A stretch of DNA of 64,000 nucleotides from Olavius algarvensis Delta 4 endosymbiont (GCA_905176665.1 CAJINA010000084.1:86603-150602), one strand, 5' to 3'. Shown: positions 43,765 to 53,595, numbered from the stretch's first letter. The notes: generated from the letters alone by a model not told the origin. Translations and numbers: made by a program.

Positions 43765-45501
43765 ATGAACTCTACGAAAAATGAACTTGATAGCCGCCGC
43801 CATATGGCGAAGCTCAATGACGATGACCTGATGGCTTTGATGGAGTCTGGCAGCCTCATCCACTCCTCGCTTGATTCGCAGGAAGTATTCTCCATGATTA
43901 TGGAAAATACCAACAAAGTCGCCGGATCCGTGGCCAGTACGCTTTTCTTGCTCGATGAAGATACCGAGGAGCTGGTTTTCTGCACCCCCACCGGTCCGAT
44001 TGCCGACAAATTGACCGACCAGCGGATCAAAAAAGGGGAAGGCATCGCCGGCTGGGTGGTCGACCAGGGTAAACCGGCCATTGTCGGGGATGTAAAGGAG
44101 GACCCCCGTTTTTTTGGTGGTATCGATGATTCCACCGGATTCCAGACCAAATCTGTTCTGTGCGTACCGCTGCTGCTGCAAGGCAAGCCTATCGGAGCCA
44201 TCGAGGCTATCAATAAAGCGGACGGTTCCCAATTCACCGAGAAAGACGCCCTGATGCTTTCGACGTTTGCGGAACAGACGGTGATGGCCATAGAAAACGC
44301 CCGCCTGCACGAAGCCCTGGAGCATCAATATAAAGAGACCCTCCGCCTGCAGGACTGCCTTACCCAGGCTGAAAAAAGTCTGGCCCTGGAAAAGCTTTCG
44401 GCCGGGATCGCCCATGATTTTAAAAACATCCTCAATGCCATTTCCGGATTTGCCGAAATCGTGCATCTGGAAACCAGTGATGACAAAACCCGGGAAGATA
44501 TCGGCGAGGTGCTCAAGGCTACCGGCAGTGCCATGGACCTGGTGGAGCAGATTCTGGCCTTTACCCAGCAAAGCCCCCATAGAAAAACCACGGTGAAAAG
44601 TAAGAAATGCTTCAAACAGGCCATCAAGCTGTTCCGTATCTTTCTGCCCCAGAATATCCAGATTCACGAAAACCTGTCGTTTGACGATGGTCCACTGCAC
44701 GCCAATTCAACCCAGCTGCACCATGCCATCACCCATATTTTCAAGAACGCCCGGGATGCCATCGATCAGGATCAGGGGGTTATCAGCGTGGAATCAACCG
44801 TGGTCCAACTGGACAAGCTTGAAGCCTCCCTGCACACCGGTTTAAAACCGGATTCCTATATCAAACTTGCGATTACCGATGACGGCTGCGGCATGGACCA
44901 GGAAACCCTTGGTCAGGCGTTCGATCCGTATTTTACTACCAAGAAGCGGTTAGTAGGCACTGGTATGGGGCTCTCAGCCGTCCATGGTATTGTCAAAGAC
45001 CATGGCGGCGACATCAGCATCACCAGCGAACCGGATAAGGGCACCACTGTGGAGATATTGCTGCCCCGGCAGGAGGTTCAGCCGGCTGCCCGGGTGCTTT
45101 CACTGGATACCCTTCCCGGCGGAATCGAACACATCCTGGTCGTGGATGATGAGCGCATCATGGCCAACACCCTGCAGAAGATGCTGCAATCACTGGGGTA
45201 CCGGGTAACCATATCCAACAGTTCCACGGAGGCGCTCGAGATTTTCGAGTCTAATCCGGAAGATGTGGACCTGGTCCTCACCGACTGGGCCATGCCGGCC
45301 ATTACCGGCGACCGCCTGGCCGAAAAAATGCTGGCCGTGAAAGCGGACACCAAAGTCATTCTGTTCTCCGCTTTTGACGACGGCATTACCAAAGAAAACT
45401 ATGATCCAAAAAGTATCCGCCGTGTTCTGAAAAAGCCGATCAGCATGGAGGTACTGGCCTTCACCCTGCGGCAGGTCCTCGACACCCCCAACGCAGCATA
45501 A
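43765..45501 (+). CDS. Cytoplasmic GAF-HisKA-HATPase-receiver hybrid histidine kinase
   Basis: A 578-residue soluble kinase. Domains in order: GAF at about 25-185 (GEGIAGWVVDQGKPAIVGDV, VPLLLQGKPIGAIEAINK); dimerisation helix with phospho-His in SAGIAHDFKNILNAI; HATPase with NARDAID, DDGCGMD, GTGMGLSAVHGIVKDHGG; and a C-terminal receiver from about 455 (ILVVDDERIMANTL, phospho-Asp in VLTDWAMPAITG, KKP). It has no membrane helix, so it senses an internal signal through its GAF domain. No dedicated DNA-binding regulator is adjacent. The second hybrid kinase at 46297-48579 points the other way. Confidence 0.92.
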   Translation: MNSTKNELDSRRHMAKLNDDDLMALMESGSLIHSSLDSQEVFSMIMENTNKVAGSVASTLFLLDEDTEELVFCTPTGPIADKLTDQRIKKGEGIAGWVVDQGKPAIVGDVKEDPRFFGGIDDSTGFQTKSVLCVPLLLQGKPIGAIEAINKADGSQFTEKDALMLSTFAEQTVMAIENARLHEALEHQYKETLRLQDCLTQAEKSLALEKLSAGIAHDFKNILNAISGFAEIVHLETSDDKTREDIGEVLKATGSAMDLVEQILAFTQQSPHRKTTVKSKKCFKQAIKLFRIFLPQNIQIHENLSFDDGPLHANSTQLHHAITHIFKNARDAIDQDQGVISVESTVVQLDKLEASLHTGLKPDSYIKLAITDDGCGMDQETLGQAFDPYFTTKKRLVGTGMGLSAVHGIVKDHGGDISITSEPDKGTTVEILLPRQEVQPAARVLSLDTLPGGIEHILVVDDERIMANTLQKMLQSLGYRVTISNSSTEALEIFESNPEDVDLVLTDWAMPAITGDRLAEKMLAVKADTKVILFSAFDDGITKENYDPKSIRRVLKKPISMEVLAFTLRQVLDTPNAA

Positions 45502-45680
45502 AACCCTGCAAGATCCCAGCCTGCAATCGTTTGCCTGGTGGATACATCCATCTATATGTTAAAACTCCTCCCCGGACCAATCCGTCGTCATTAAGCTTCG
45601 CCGGACAGGCCCGGCGTCGCTCAAGCTATGACGTGCGGGAAGAGGCACCATTTTCAGATTGTGTTCGTCTCCAGATGGTA

Positions 45681-45811
45681 GATGTTGGTGCAGAGCAAGG
45701 CTTGAACGATTTTGAAACCGCAGGTTTAACAGACGCTATGTTGCGGATAGCGCTAAAGCTTCACTACGCGCTCGAAAAATTGAAAACGCCGCTCTGGGCC
45801 AAAATATGAAG
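45681..45811. repeat. MITE-like dispersed repeat, copy D, degraded
   Basis: A 131-bp non-coding stretch related to copy C (18111-18251). Blocks TTGAAACCGCAGG, CTATGTTGCGGAT and AAAACGCCGCTCTGGGCCAA recur in the same order and spacing as in that copy. The end sequences are no longer good inverted repeats, so this looks like an old or truncated copy. It lies in the 360-bp gap between the hybrid kinase and a small membrane-protein gene. Confidence 0.6.
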
Positions 45812-45863
45812 TTAGTCGGTGAACACTAGTTGCTATCAGCAGGCATCGTAATCCACCCACCAA

Positions 45864-46166
45864 TCAAAACCCCGCAACAGCAAAAGAAAAAAGAAAATAG
45901 CTGGGAAGGAGGGTGGCCAGGTAGAGGAGCCCGCCGTTTAAAACCAAAATGGCGGCACCCATGGCACTCTCACAAAATGCGGTGGGGTTGGGCTTGGTAC
46001 CTTTAGCTTTGAGGAAGGAAACTGCCCCGCAAACGATTTGGCGATTGACCACCAGCCACAGGCCGGCTCCCAAAACCAGGCCGCAAGCCAGAAATAACCA
46101 CTCGGTGGCTGCAATGGCCAGCAGGCTGTCACGCATCTCCTGGATGTGGCGACTCGAAAAAAACAT
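45864..46166 (-). CDS. Small membrane protein, function unknown
   Basis: A 100-residue protein with two hydrophobic helices (about 22-42 and 75-98), polar ends and a basic loop. ATG 46166 is chosen (GGGGGTG three bases before) over TTG at 46193. No known family. It lies downstream of the hybrid kinase gene on the same strand (131-bp gap), so it may share its transcript. Confidence 0.5.
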   Translation of the reverse strand: MFFSSRHIQEMRDSLLAIAATEWLFLACGLVLGAGLWLVVNRQIVCGAVSFLKAKGTKPNPTAFCESAMGAAILVLNGGLLYLATLLPSYFLFSFAVAGF

Positions 46167-46296
46167 CGTCACCCCCGGGTTGAACCGGTTCAATGAAAGG
46201 ACAACTCACGTCTGTTTCATATTAGCCGGCTCTTAACTGAATGTCAAAATATAGCACGACTGTTCTGCGGGCAGACGGCCCTGCCAGAAATGGAAG

Positions 46297-48579
46297 TTAA
46301 ACCGGCCAATAGGATTGAATTTGTGATCCAGGTGATGGCCCTGCGGCGCGGTCTTTATCCGGTCTTGAACCCGCGGATGGTTCCCGCGCTGATTCATCGA
46401 GCACCTTACGGACGGCCTGGGCGAGATCATGCAGCACGACCGGCTTCATGAGAAATGCCGCAAAGCCCATACCAACTGCATTGTCGGGCCCGATGATGTC
46501 ACTGTGGCCGGAACAGATGACTATCGGGGTGTCCGCCTTAATTCTGCGTATCTTATCCCCCAGAGCAACACCGTTCATCTGGGGCATGGTCATATCCGTA
46601 ATGACCAGGTCAAAACCATCCGGCTGGGCGGCAAACGCCTCCAGGGCTTCCTCGGGACGTTGAAACGCGGCCACCTCGTACCCCAGCTTCTGCAACTGCT
46701 GGCGACCCATCCGTACCAGAAGCGCCTCGTCATCCACGTATAGAATTTTCTCGTCGCCCGTCAGCAATTCCCGGACCGGCTCCCGTGCGAAGACCGGTTC
46801 GTCCGCGGCCACTGGAAAATGAATTGTGAAAACAGTGCCCTCCCCCCGGTTGCTGTCAACCACAATAGTGCCATTGTGGTTCTTCACAATCCCATGCACA
46901 ACGGCCAGGCCCATGCCGGATCCCTTTCCGATGGTCTTGGTCGTAAAATAGGGATCGAATATATGGGGGATGATGTCGTCTTCAATCCCCGGACCGTTGT
47001 CGGAGATCCGCAACTGGACATATTCACCGGCCGGCAGAGGGGTGCCGCCCATGGTAACTTGCTCATCCAGCGTGACCTGATCCAGTTCAATTGTTATCTT
47101 CCCGCCGGTGTATTCCATGGCTTGAGATGCGTTGGTACACAGGTTCATCATGACCTGGTGTAGCTGGGTCGGTTCGGCCAGCACGGTAACCGCTTTAATC
47201 CGGCAATTCAGATGCAGGCTGATAGAGGTGGGGATGGCTGCCCTCAGGAATTTGACGGCATCCTGTATGATGGGCACCAGGGCATGGGGCTTGTATTCGA
47301 CATTTGATTTGCGGCTGAAACTCAACAACTGGGCCACAATTTCCTTGGCCCGAAAACCGGCGGTCTTTATTTCCTCCAGGTTCTTGTGGATCTTGTCTTC
47401 TTTGGGGATATCACCCAGTGCGAGTTCCATATTACCTATGATAATACTTAATAAATTATTAAAATCATGTGCAATACCTCCAGCCAACGTTCCAATGGAT
47501 TCCATCTTCTGGGCTTGGCGCAACCGCTCCTCAGTGTGGCGATATTCCGTGACATCAAAGGCAATCTCAATTCTGACCATCCGCCCGTCGGTCCATTTAA
47601 TGGCCCGGTCGTAGTTCATATACCAACGACCGGTGATGGGATTTTCCCCTTCCCAGGAGTAGACGCCAGTGGGCCTGTTCCGAGTGCCCACCAACTGCGG
47701 ATTCGAGCAGTTGCTGCAGGGACCGGTTTCGTTTCGAAACACCTGCCAACACTTTTCCCCGGTCCAATCGCCGCCAAACGCTTCCTGCATAAACTTGTTC
47801 ATGAACAGGATCTCATAGGTTTGCATGTCGGAGACGTAAATGGTGGCATCGATACTGTCTAAAATCGTAAGTAAAACCTCCTGGGATAGTTGCAAGGCTT
47901 CGTGAGCCTGTTTGCGCCGCTCAACTTCCATACCCAGTTTCTCGTTGGTGACCACCAGATCAGACGTACGCTCGGCCACGAGCTTTTCCAGGGTTTTATT
48001 GATGGCCCTGAGTTCCTCCCGGTTGCTTTCGCGGGACCGTTCGAACATATAGGAGAACAAGACCACAACAAGGTACGCCGCAATAAAACGCGTCACGAAA
48101 TTAGGGCTGTATTGGGCAAAAAAAGGATGCACGGGCTGGAATACCGTAAGGGCCAAAACCGGCAGCAACATCAGGGTAGATGTAATGCCGCCCATATATG
48201 AGCCCAGCAGGTAGCAGGTAATCAGCGGATACGTATAGTACCAGACAAATGCTGTGCGACTGATTCCGCCTGAGACGTACAGGTAAATAAAGAGGCAGGC
48301 CACAAACACCGATCCGACCCGGATGTTGACCTCGAACCGATGACGCCTTTTGGCATCCAATACATTTATTGCAAGTATGATTGCTGTGGTGATATCCACC
48401 AGGGCCAGGGGCATGTTGCCCTGCACGTAGGCTATAATTGCAAAAAGGGTCAGAAAGGCAATGCCGACAAAGGAAAGCCCCACGAGTAGAGCAATGCGCC
48501 GGCGGTCTTCCACACTGGTAGCGGGGTCACAGAACAGGTCAAGAAAAGCATTGGCCCTTTCAATTACCGGTAATGCCAT
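46297..48579 (-). CDS. Membrane-bound PAS hybrid histidine kinase
   Basis: A 760-residue kinase. About six N-terminal membrane helices (residues 20-190) with short loops form a possible ligand-sensing module. A coiled coil (ERTSDLVVTNEKLGMEVERRKQAHEALQ) follows, then PAS at about 230-350 with an unusual Cys set (EKCWQVFRNETGPCSNC), which resembles PAS domains that may hold a metal or sense thiols. The kinase core shows GGIAHDFNNLL (phospho-His), NASQAME, DNGPGIE and GKGSGMGLAVVHGIV. A receiver closes it (ILYVDDEALL, VITDMTMPQMNG, MKP). No adjacent DNA-binding response regulator, so its target is elsewhere. Confidence 0.92.
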   Translation of the reverse strand: MALPVIERANAFLDLFCDPATSVEDRRRIALLVGLSFVGIAFLTLFAIIAYVQGNMPLALVDITTAIILAINVLDAKRRHRFEVNIRVGSVFVACLFIYLYVSGGISRTAFVWYYTYPLITCYLLGSYMGGITSTLMLLPVLALTVFQPVHPFFAQYSPNFVTRFIAAYLVVVLFSYMFERSRESNREELRAINKTLEKLVAERTSDLVVTNEKLGMEVERRKQAHEALQLSQEVLLTILDSIDATIYVSDMQTYEILFMNKFMQEAFGGDWTGEKCWQVFRNETGPCSNCSNPQLVGTRNRPTGVYSWEGENPITGRWYMNYDRAIKWTDGRMVRIEIAFDVTEYRHTEERLRQAQKMESIGTLAGGIAHDFNNLLSIIIGNMELALGDIPKEDKIHKNLEEIKTAGFRAKEIVAQLLSFSRKSNVEYKPHALVPIIQDAVKFLRAAIPTSISLHLNCRIKAVTVLAEPTQLHQVMMNLCTNASQAMEYTGGKITIELDQVTLDEQVTMGGTPLPAGEYVQLRISDNGPGIEDDIIPHIFDPYFTTKTIGKGSGMGLAVVHGIVKNHNGTIVVDSNRGEGTVFTIHFPVAADEPVFAREPVRELLTGDEKILYVDDEALLVRMGRQQLQKLGYEVAAFQRPEEALEAFAAQPDGFDLVITDMTMPQMNGVALGDKIRRIKADTPIVICSGHSDIIGPDNAVGMGFAAFLMKPVVLHDLAQAVRKVLDESAREPSAGSRPDKDRAAGPSPGSQIQSYWPV

Positions 48580-49008
48580 AAGGTCTTCTCTTTTCTATAA
48601 TAATCGAAGCTGGATTCAACTTGCGAGGCAACAGGACAACTGGATCGAAAACCGGGCAACATTCATCCCTGATATTACCCGAGCGGGCGCCCGACTGGCC
48701 GCTAACCTTTTATTAAATAGTAAAGTCCATTAAAGTTGTCAAGCTATACCTACTATAACGTATTGTTATTTAATACTATATCCTTAATTATATCGACCAA
48801 ACCTTCCTATCCGAAATAGGGGCGTATGCCAAATTCCCGACCTTTACGTGGAAAAATGCTTTAAAAGATCGATTTTGACACTATTTTTTAAGTATCGGCC
48901 TTTTGGTGCCTAAGTTGCGGCAATTGCACCACGGACCATCTACCGGCCGACTGTCTAGCTCGGTGTAAGCGGAAAGATCAATCTAAACCTCAACTGTTAC
49001 GGGGAACT
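48580..49008. other. Divergent intergenic region
   Basis: About 430 bp, AT-rich from 48700 to 48890, between the membrane kinase and the SRAP gene. It must hold promoters for both. I see no gene or clear regulatory palindrome. Confidence 0.4.
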
Positions 49009-49701
49009 ATGTGCGGAAGATTCGTCGGCTTTCGGAACCTTGAAGCGTTGTTGAAAGCGTTCCCGATTGATAAAAGGACCTGCGAGGCGGCTGCCAGCTA
49101 TAATATTGCCCCGTCCCAGGAGATTCTGGCAATCGTCAGACGGGATGGACAAAACTGGCTGGATAAATACCACTGGGGCCTGGTCCCGTTCTGGGCACAG
49201 GATGTCACCGTCGGGAATCGCATGATCAATGCCCGGGCGGAGACCGTGGACCAGAAACCCAGTTTCAGAAATGCGTTTAAAAAACGCCGCTGCCTGATCC
49301 CCGCCGACGGCTTCTTTGAATGGAAAGGGGCCAAAGGCCGCAAGCAGCCTTACTATCTGACCTTACCCGACCAGCGCCCCTTTGCTTTTGCAGGGCTCTG
49401 GGAGGAGTGGTACGCCTCCCAGCCGGAATCACCGGTCTACCAGTCCTGTGCTATCATCACGACCGCAGCCAGCAAATCGGTACAACCGGTCCACCATCGA
49501 ATGCCGGCCATTATAAAACCAGCAAAATATGACCGCTGGCTTGATCCCGAGTGTGGTGATCCGACGGAATTGAAGGACATGCTTGCAAATTGGATTGAGA
49601 TAGACATGGTGGCCACGCCGGTAAACCCTCAAGTCAATTCCGCCCGGCATAATGATCCCTCCAACATCAAGCCCCTGGTGCAAATGGAGATCGAGTTTTA
49701 A
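49009..49701 (+). CDS. SOS-response-associated peptidase (SRAP/YedK, HMCES-like)
   Basis: A 230-residue SRAP protein. It begins MCGRFV, giving the N-terminal Cys2 that forms the DNA crosslink at abasic sites after Met removal. Conserved blocks follow: YNIAPSQEI, HWGLVPFWA, NARAETV (catalytic Asn/Arg/Glu), PADGFFEWKG and the late VHHRMPAII, where the His completes the active site. These enzymes shield abasic sites in single-stranded DNA. No LexA box could be recognised ahead of it. Monocistronic by layout. Confidence 0.95.
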   Translation: MCGRFVGFRNLEALLKAFPIDKRTCEAAASYNIAPSQEILAIVRRDGQNWLDKYHWGLVPFWAQDVTVGNRMINARAETVDQKPSFRNAFKKRRCLIPADGFFEWKGAKGRKQPYYLTLPDQRPFAFAGLWEEWYASQPESPVYQSCAIITTAASKSVQPVHHRMPAIIKPAKYDRWLDPECGDPTELKDMLANWIEIDMVATPVNPQVNSARHNDPSNIKPLVQMEIEF

Positions 49702-49957
49702 GCCTTAACTGTATTTCGGTGGTTAATTCGAGCTTGAAAAATCAAAAAATTACGCATTGTAAATAGAGATATGGTAAACTGGGATCATAAATTCGGTGTC
49801 TGACAACCGGTCCTGACTTGTCGCCGCATCCCGAACGAGATCTAAGAATAGCTATTTCTGGGCCCTCTTTCCACCTTTAGATTCAAGACGTCCCGACGCT
49901 GTTTTCAGTAGACACCCTTAAATATCCGCCTTCGTTCCCCTGACAAAGGAGGTCTCC

Positions 49958-50338
49958 ATGACTTACAAATACGCTATCCTTTTTTTAGGTGTCCTCTTGG
50001 TGACTGTTCTGATTGGACCGCTGGATCCGGCGGGTGCCTATCAATTACCGCAAATACCCGGTGACCCCGGCGCAACCATTGACCTGCGCACTGCCGAAGA
50101 TGCCTACAATCCCGCCTGGATCGAACAGGCCCACACGATCTATGTGGAGCAGCAAGCCGGTACATTGGATGCAGTTTACATCTGCCTGGCTGGTGCCGTG
50201 GTCTTGGGACTGGCGTTCTTCATTCTGCTCGGGGCGCGACTGAACGGACTGGATCGTCACTTGCGCTTGTTTGCAGCCGATCAGTTCAAAACAGCCCTGC
50301 AGCTCTGGATGGTGAGTCGCTGGGGCCTGCGTGCTTAG
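49958..50338 (+). CDS. Exported or membrane-anchored small protein, unknown
   Basis: A 126-residue protein starting at ATG 49958 behind AAAGGAGG. An N-terminal signal or helix (YAILFLGVLLVTVLIGPL) precedes a periplasmic stretch of about 50 residues, a second helix (AVYICLAGAVVLGLAFFILLGAR) and a basic tail. No family recognised. Ribosome site and composition support a real gene. Confidence 0.6.
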   Translation: MTYKYAILFLGVLLVTVLIGPLDPAGAYQLPQIPGDPGATIDLRTAEDAYNPAWIEQAHTIYVEQQAGTLDAVYICLAGAVVLGLAFFILLGARLNGLDRHLRLFAADQFKTALQLWMVSRWGLRA

Positions 50339-50511
50339 TCTGCTCAGTTTAGTTTGAATTTCGGGCATGAATAATGCGTATTGATTGGTTGAGACTCTGA
50401 ATGGGTCGCAGAATTTCGGGCCGGTGCGTAGCCTGCGGTTATCCTGAATGCACCCTACCCGGGGCCCGTGAAAAGAACGGGCACCGGGCAGCACACCACG
50501 GTTCGGAAGCA

Positions 50512-50850
50512 TCACGGTCTGGGAAACCGGGTGCTGTAGGCCCCTGCATCGCGCCACCACCATTTTGCCTTACCCGTACCGTGACAAACGTAATATCCCC
50601 AAGAACTTGGCTCAACTTCGCCCGGGTAGACATTTGAGGATACGTAGCAGGCCCACTTGCCGCTTTTCCTCTCCAGGCATACCTTGAAGTCTACCGGGTG
50701 GCCGGTTCTATTTTTCAGTTTAATCGCGTAGCTGTCCTGGCTGGGATAGCAGTTGCGCCCCCAGGCGGTGTCATGCTCCACCACTTCTCCAGCTAAAGCA
50801 GGGGTACTGATGCATATGCCAAGCAGTATGACCATCAGAGTGGTTTTCAT
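50512..50850 (-). CDS. Small secreted Cys-containing protein
   Basis: A 112-residue exported protein with a clear signal peptide (MKTTLMVILLGICISTPALAG) and an AAGGGAG ribosome site. The mature protein is Trp/Tyr-rich and holds four Cys (NCYP, VCLE, ACYV, VCHG), probably two disulfides. VSSNVYPGEVEPSSWGYYVC and KWWWRDAG are distinctive but match no family I can name. Confidence 0.7.
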   Translation of the reverse strand: MKTTLMVILLGICISTPALAGEVVEHDTAWGRNCYPSQDSYAIKLKNRTGHPVDFKVCLERKSGKWACYVSSNVYPGEVEPSSWGYYVCHGTGKAKWWWRDAGAYSTRFPRP

Positions 50851-51288
50851 CTTTTCTCCCTTCTGGTTAAAGTTGCGGTGAAAGGCCGCCCGGCCGGTGT
50901 TTCTACTGCGTCCCTTCGTTGAGAAGCCTGACCTTCAAGCCATCCGGCACATTGGATGAACTGCTAAGTTACCCTTAGCTACCCTTTGTCTGAACATACT
51001 CTTTATAGATGATTTAGCCATTTTATTTGCCCATCGTTTGCGCCATCTGAATCTCGATTGCAGGCTGCCCGTAACCTGTGATCTTCGATCTGTTTTCCTC
51101 CTTTCGTTGCGGGGATAAATGCGGCCGGTGCGGGCGGCCTTAATTTGATATTTTAGCAATTGGTGTGCCGAAATTGCATTTTAATAAATATAATTCATAA
51201 CAAATTGTTATATCAGGTTTATTATTTATACTGGTATCCGAGAGGCGCACTTTTAGCTCAAATTTATTCACCCTATTTAATTATTTTG

Positions 51289-51315
51289 TTGACATTTAAT
51301 CATTTTAGTTATAAT
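51289..51315 (+). promoter_or_regulatory. Sigma-70-like promoter of the GAF sigma-54 activator gene
   Basis: TTGACA (51289-51294) and TATAAT (51310-51315), both consensus, 15 bp apart, lie 72 bp upstream of ATG 51387. The gap from 50851 to here is AT-rich and holds no other gene I can support. Confidence 0.6.
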
Positions 51316-51386
51316 TAAGTGCCTTAGAGATGGTATCGGTGACGACCCTTCAACTCACCAATCACGCAGACAAAAAGGAAACCTTC

Positions 51387-52946
51387 ATGGGGCAGATCGA
51401 CCTGGAGTTCTACAATGTCCTCTTTGCAGACCTCGACCCCGCAAGCATGCAGAAGCGATTCCTGCAGCTGCTCCTGAACATTCAAAATGTTTATCGCGGA
51501 TCTATCTGGATAAGGCGTGAGAACCGTTATGAATGCATTCAATCCCTGGGCAGTGCAGGTGATACCGACATCATCACCGGGGCCACCATCAGCGTTGCTG
51601 AATCCAGTATTGTCGGCTGGGTGATGGAAAACGGTGAGATGACAGTGGCCGAAGCGGGCAAGGATCCCCGGCACTACCGCGATTTTGAAACCGACATGAA
51701 ATTGAAGAGCGCGTGGATCATCGCCTTCCCCCTGATCCTGAAAAACGGAGAGGTATACGGGGTGGTTCAGCTCATTGAAACCGACCTGCAAAAGAGAAGG
51801 GTCAACGTCGATCCCGAATTTCTCCAACTGCTGCAGCGCATCGTAGACATGGGCGCGATTGCCCTGGGCAATGCCCTGAATTATACCGCCCAGTTGGAAA
51901 AGAACCAGGCGTTGGAGCAGGTCCTGGCCAAAATTCGCACCACGGTCCAGATCATCGGCCAGAGCCGGCCTTTTATCGAGGCAATGAAAAAAGTCCGGGA
52001 TTTCGCGCAAACCGAATTTCCCGTGCTGATCACCGGTGAAAGCGGCACCGGCAAGGATCTCATCGCAACAGCCCTGCACGACTTGAGTTCACGCCAGAAC
52101 CAGCCCTTTATCGTACAAAACTGCTGTGCCATCCCGGAAACACTGTTGGAAAGTGAGTTGTTCGGATATCGCAAGGGGGCCTTTACAGGGGCGACCGATG
52201 ACAAAATCGGTCTTCTGCAGGCGGCCGATGGCGGGACGGTCTTTCTGGATGAAATTGGTGATATGTCCCTGCACCTGCAGGCGCGCATCCTGCGGGTCAT
52301 CCAGAACTGCGAGATCAAACCACTCGGCGATACCCAAACCAGCACTATCGATATCCGGATCATATGCGCCACCAACAAAGACTTGAGCGTCGCGGTCCGG
52401 CGCAAGGAATTCAGGGAAGACCTGTTTTACCGGATTAACGTCCTGCCGCTGCATCTCCCGCCCCTGCGGGAACGAAAAAAGGACCTGCCCCTTCTGCTGA
52501 ATTACTTCTTTAATAGAGAAGCCCGGACGCTGGGCGTACCCCCGAAAAGGATTTCCAAAAAGGTTCTCCGCTATCTGATCAATTACCCGTGGGAAGGCAA
52601 CATCCGCGAGGTCGAAAACTTCGTCAAATACATCATCAGCACCACGGATAAGAACCTGGTGCGGGTCCATGACATTCCGGAACATTTCAAGGTTTCAAAA
52701 GATCCCGTAGTTGCCGCGGTGTCGCCGGAACCTCAGAAAACCCGGGCCCGGCTCGTTGAGCGTGATCGCCAGGCTGGTAACGATACGCTTTTCGACGGGT
52801 ACTCGTGGAAGGCCCTGGAAAAAGATTACGTGGCTTACCTGTTGAATAAAAACAAGTGGAGTATCACCCGGGCAGCACAGGAAGCCCAGATCAACCGGTC
52901 TACATTTGCGTCACGGATGGCCCGGCTGGGTATCCACAAGAACTGA
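51387..52946 (+). CDS. GAF-domain sigma-54 enhancer-binding activator
   Basis: A 519-residue NtrC/NorR-type activator. The N-terminal 180 residues form a GAF domain (SSIVGWVMENGEMTVAEAGKDPRHY, AFPLILKNGEVYGVVQLIE). The AAA+ core shows GESGTGKD (Walker A), RKGAFTGATDD (sigma-54 contact loop), GTVFLDEIGDMS (Walker B) and YPWEGNIREVENFV. The C-terminal Fis-type helix-turn-helix is ITRAAQEAQINRSTFASRMARLGI. The start at 51387 has an AAGGAAA site. Ligand unknown; GAF-EBPs of this type sense nitric oxide, redox or small organic signals. The gene has its own sigma-70-like promoter and no partner gene close by. Confidence 0.92.
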   Translation: MGQIDLEFYNVLFADLDPASMQKRFLQLLLNIQNVYRGSIWIRRENRYECIQSLGSAGDTDIITGATISVAESSIVGWVMENGEMTVAEAGKDPRHYRDFETDMKLKSAWIIAFPLILKNGEVYGVVQLIETDLQKRRVNVDPEFLQLLQRIVDMGAIALGNALNYTAQLEKNQALEQVLAKIRTTVQIIGQSRPFIEAMKKVRDFAQTEFPVLITGESGTGKDLIATALHDLSSRQNQPFIVQNCCAIPETLLESELFGYRKGAFTGATDDKIGLLQAADGGTVFLDEIGDMSLHLQARILRVIQNCEIKPLGDTQTSTIDIRIICATNKDLSVAVRRKEFREDLFYRINVLPLHLPPLRERKKDLPLLLNYFFNREARTLGVPPKRISKKVLRYLINYPWEGNIREVENFVKYIISTTDKNLVRVHDIPEHFKVSKDPVVAAVSPEPQKTRARLVERDRQAGNDTLFDGYSWKALEKDYVAYLLNKNKWSITRAAQEAQINRSTFASRMARLGIHKN

Positions 52947-52995
52947 AGCTCGGTCCGCTGCACCGGCCCCGTCTCCGGATACCGATGATCTGCAT

Positions 52996-53448
52996 CTACA
53001 GGGAGGCAGGGGCGTCAAAGCGGGCCGCGAATTGTTCGATGGCCCTGCGTACGGGCCTTTCGATCGCCCTTTTCAACAGTGGGCCCAAAAAGAAAAACGG
53101 CAGCTTTGGTTCAAAATCGATGGTGTAAAAAAGATCCGTTGCGGCCTGGCTGCCCGTGAATCTCATCCGGCCAAAATGATTCTTGATCGGACTGCCCTTG
53201 CTGACCACGTATTCCATCAGCTCGTTCGGCACATAGGTCACCACCGTCTCCTCGAAAGCCGGCACCGGGAAAGATCGAATCCGGCGGACCGAACCTACCC
53301 CGTTCTTGTCCTCATCCGGGCTGTCGACCACGCGCTTGAAGTTCGTCCCGATCAGGTCTCCGAAAGTTTCATGGTCCGTCAGCACCGGAAACACCTTTTC
53401 AACCGGCGCATTGAACGTCTGCCGGATCTCAATGTGTTGTTTGGCCAT
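52996..53448 (-). CDS. SRPBCC (START-like) lipid/ligand-binding protein
   Basis: A 150-residue protein with the polyketide-cyclase/SRPBCC pattern: IEIRQTFNAPVEKVFPVLTDHETFGDLIG, GVGSVRRIRSFPVPAFEETVV, HFGRMRFTGS and the long C-terminal helix PLLKRAIERPVRRAIEQFAARFD. The fold makes a hydrophobic cavity for lipids, sterols or polyketides. ATG 53448 is used. Convergent with the sigma-54 activator; no enzyme context for a ligand. Confidence 0.82.
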   Translation of the reverse strand: MAKQHIEIRQTFNAPVEKVFPVLTDHETFGDLIGTNFKRVVDSPDEDKNGVGSVRRIRSFPVPAFEETVVTYVPNELMEYVVSKGSPIKNHFGRMRFTGSQAATDLFYTIDFEPKLPFFFLGPLLKRAIERPVRRAIEQFAARFDAPASL

Positions 53449-53529
53449 ACGAGGCGCCCCCCTGGTGAGTTGAAAGTGCATTGAGGGTATCTCAAAATTG
53501 GTTTCTTATTCAAGGCCCATCTTGATAAA

Positions 53530-53595
53530 CCGCCCGCCACCTTCCGCCTTATACCTTCCACCGCCTACCTTCAGCCTGCAACCGTCAGCCAAAAA
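53530..53595. repeat. Degenerate CTTCAGCC-type spacer repeat
   Basis: The gap before the PEP-synthase-like gene contains loose repeats of CTTC-rich units (ACCTTCCGCC, ACCTTCCACC, ACCTTCAGCC). They match the spirit of the hairpin at 56185-56259 and the AGGC/TAGC array at 56741-56829. Non-coding. Confidence 0.5.

Noticed and set aside
50935..51159. A 74-codon minus-strand frame starting at TTG
   Set aside because: Arg-rich composition, no ribosome site at the start and no family; it overlaps the region likely to be a promoter.
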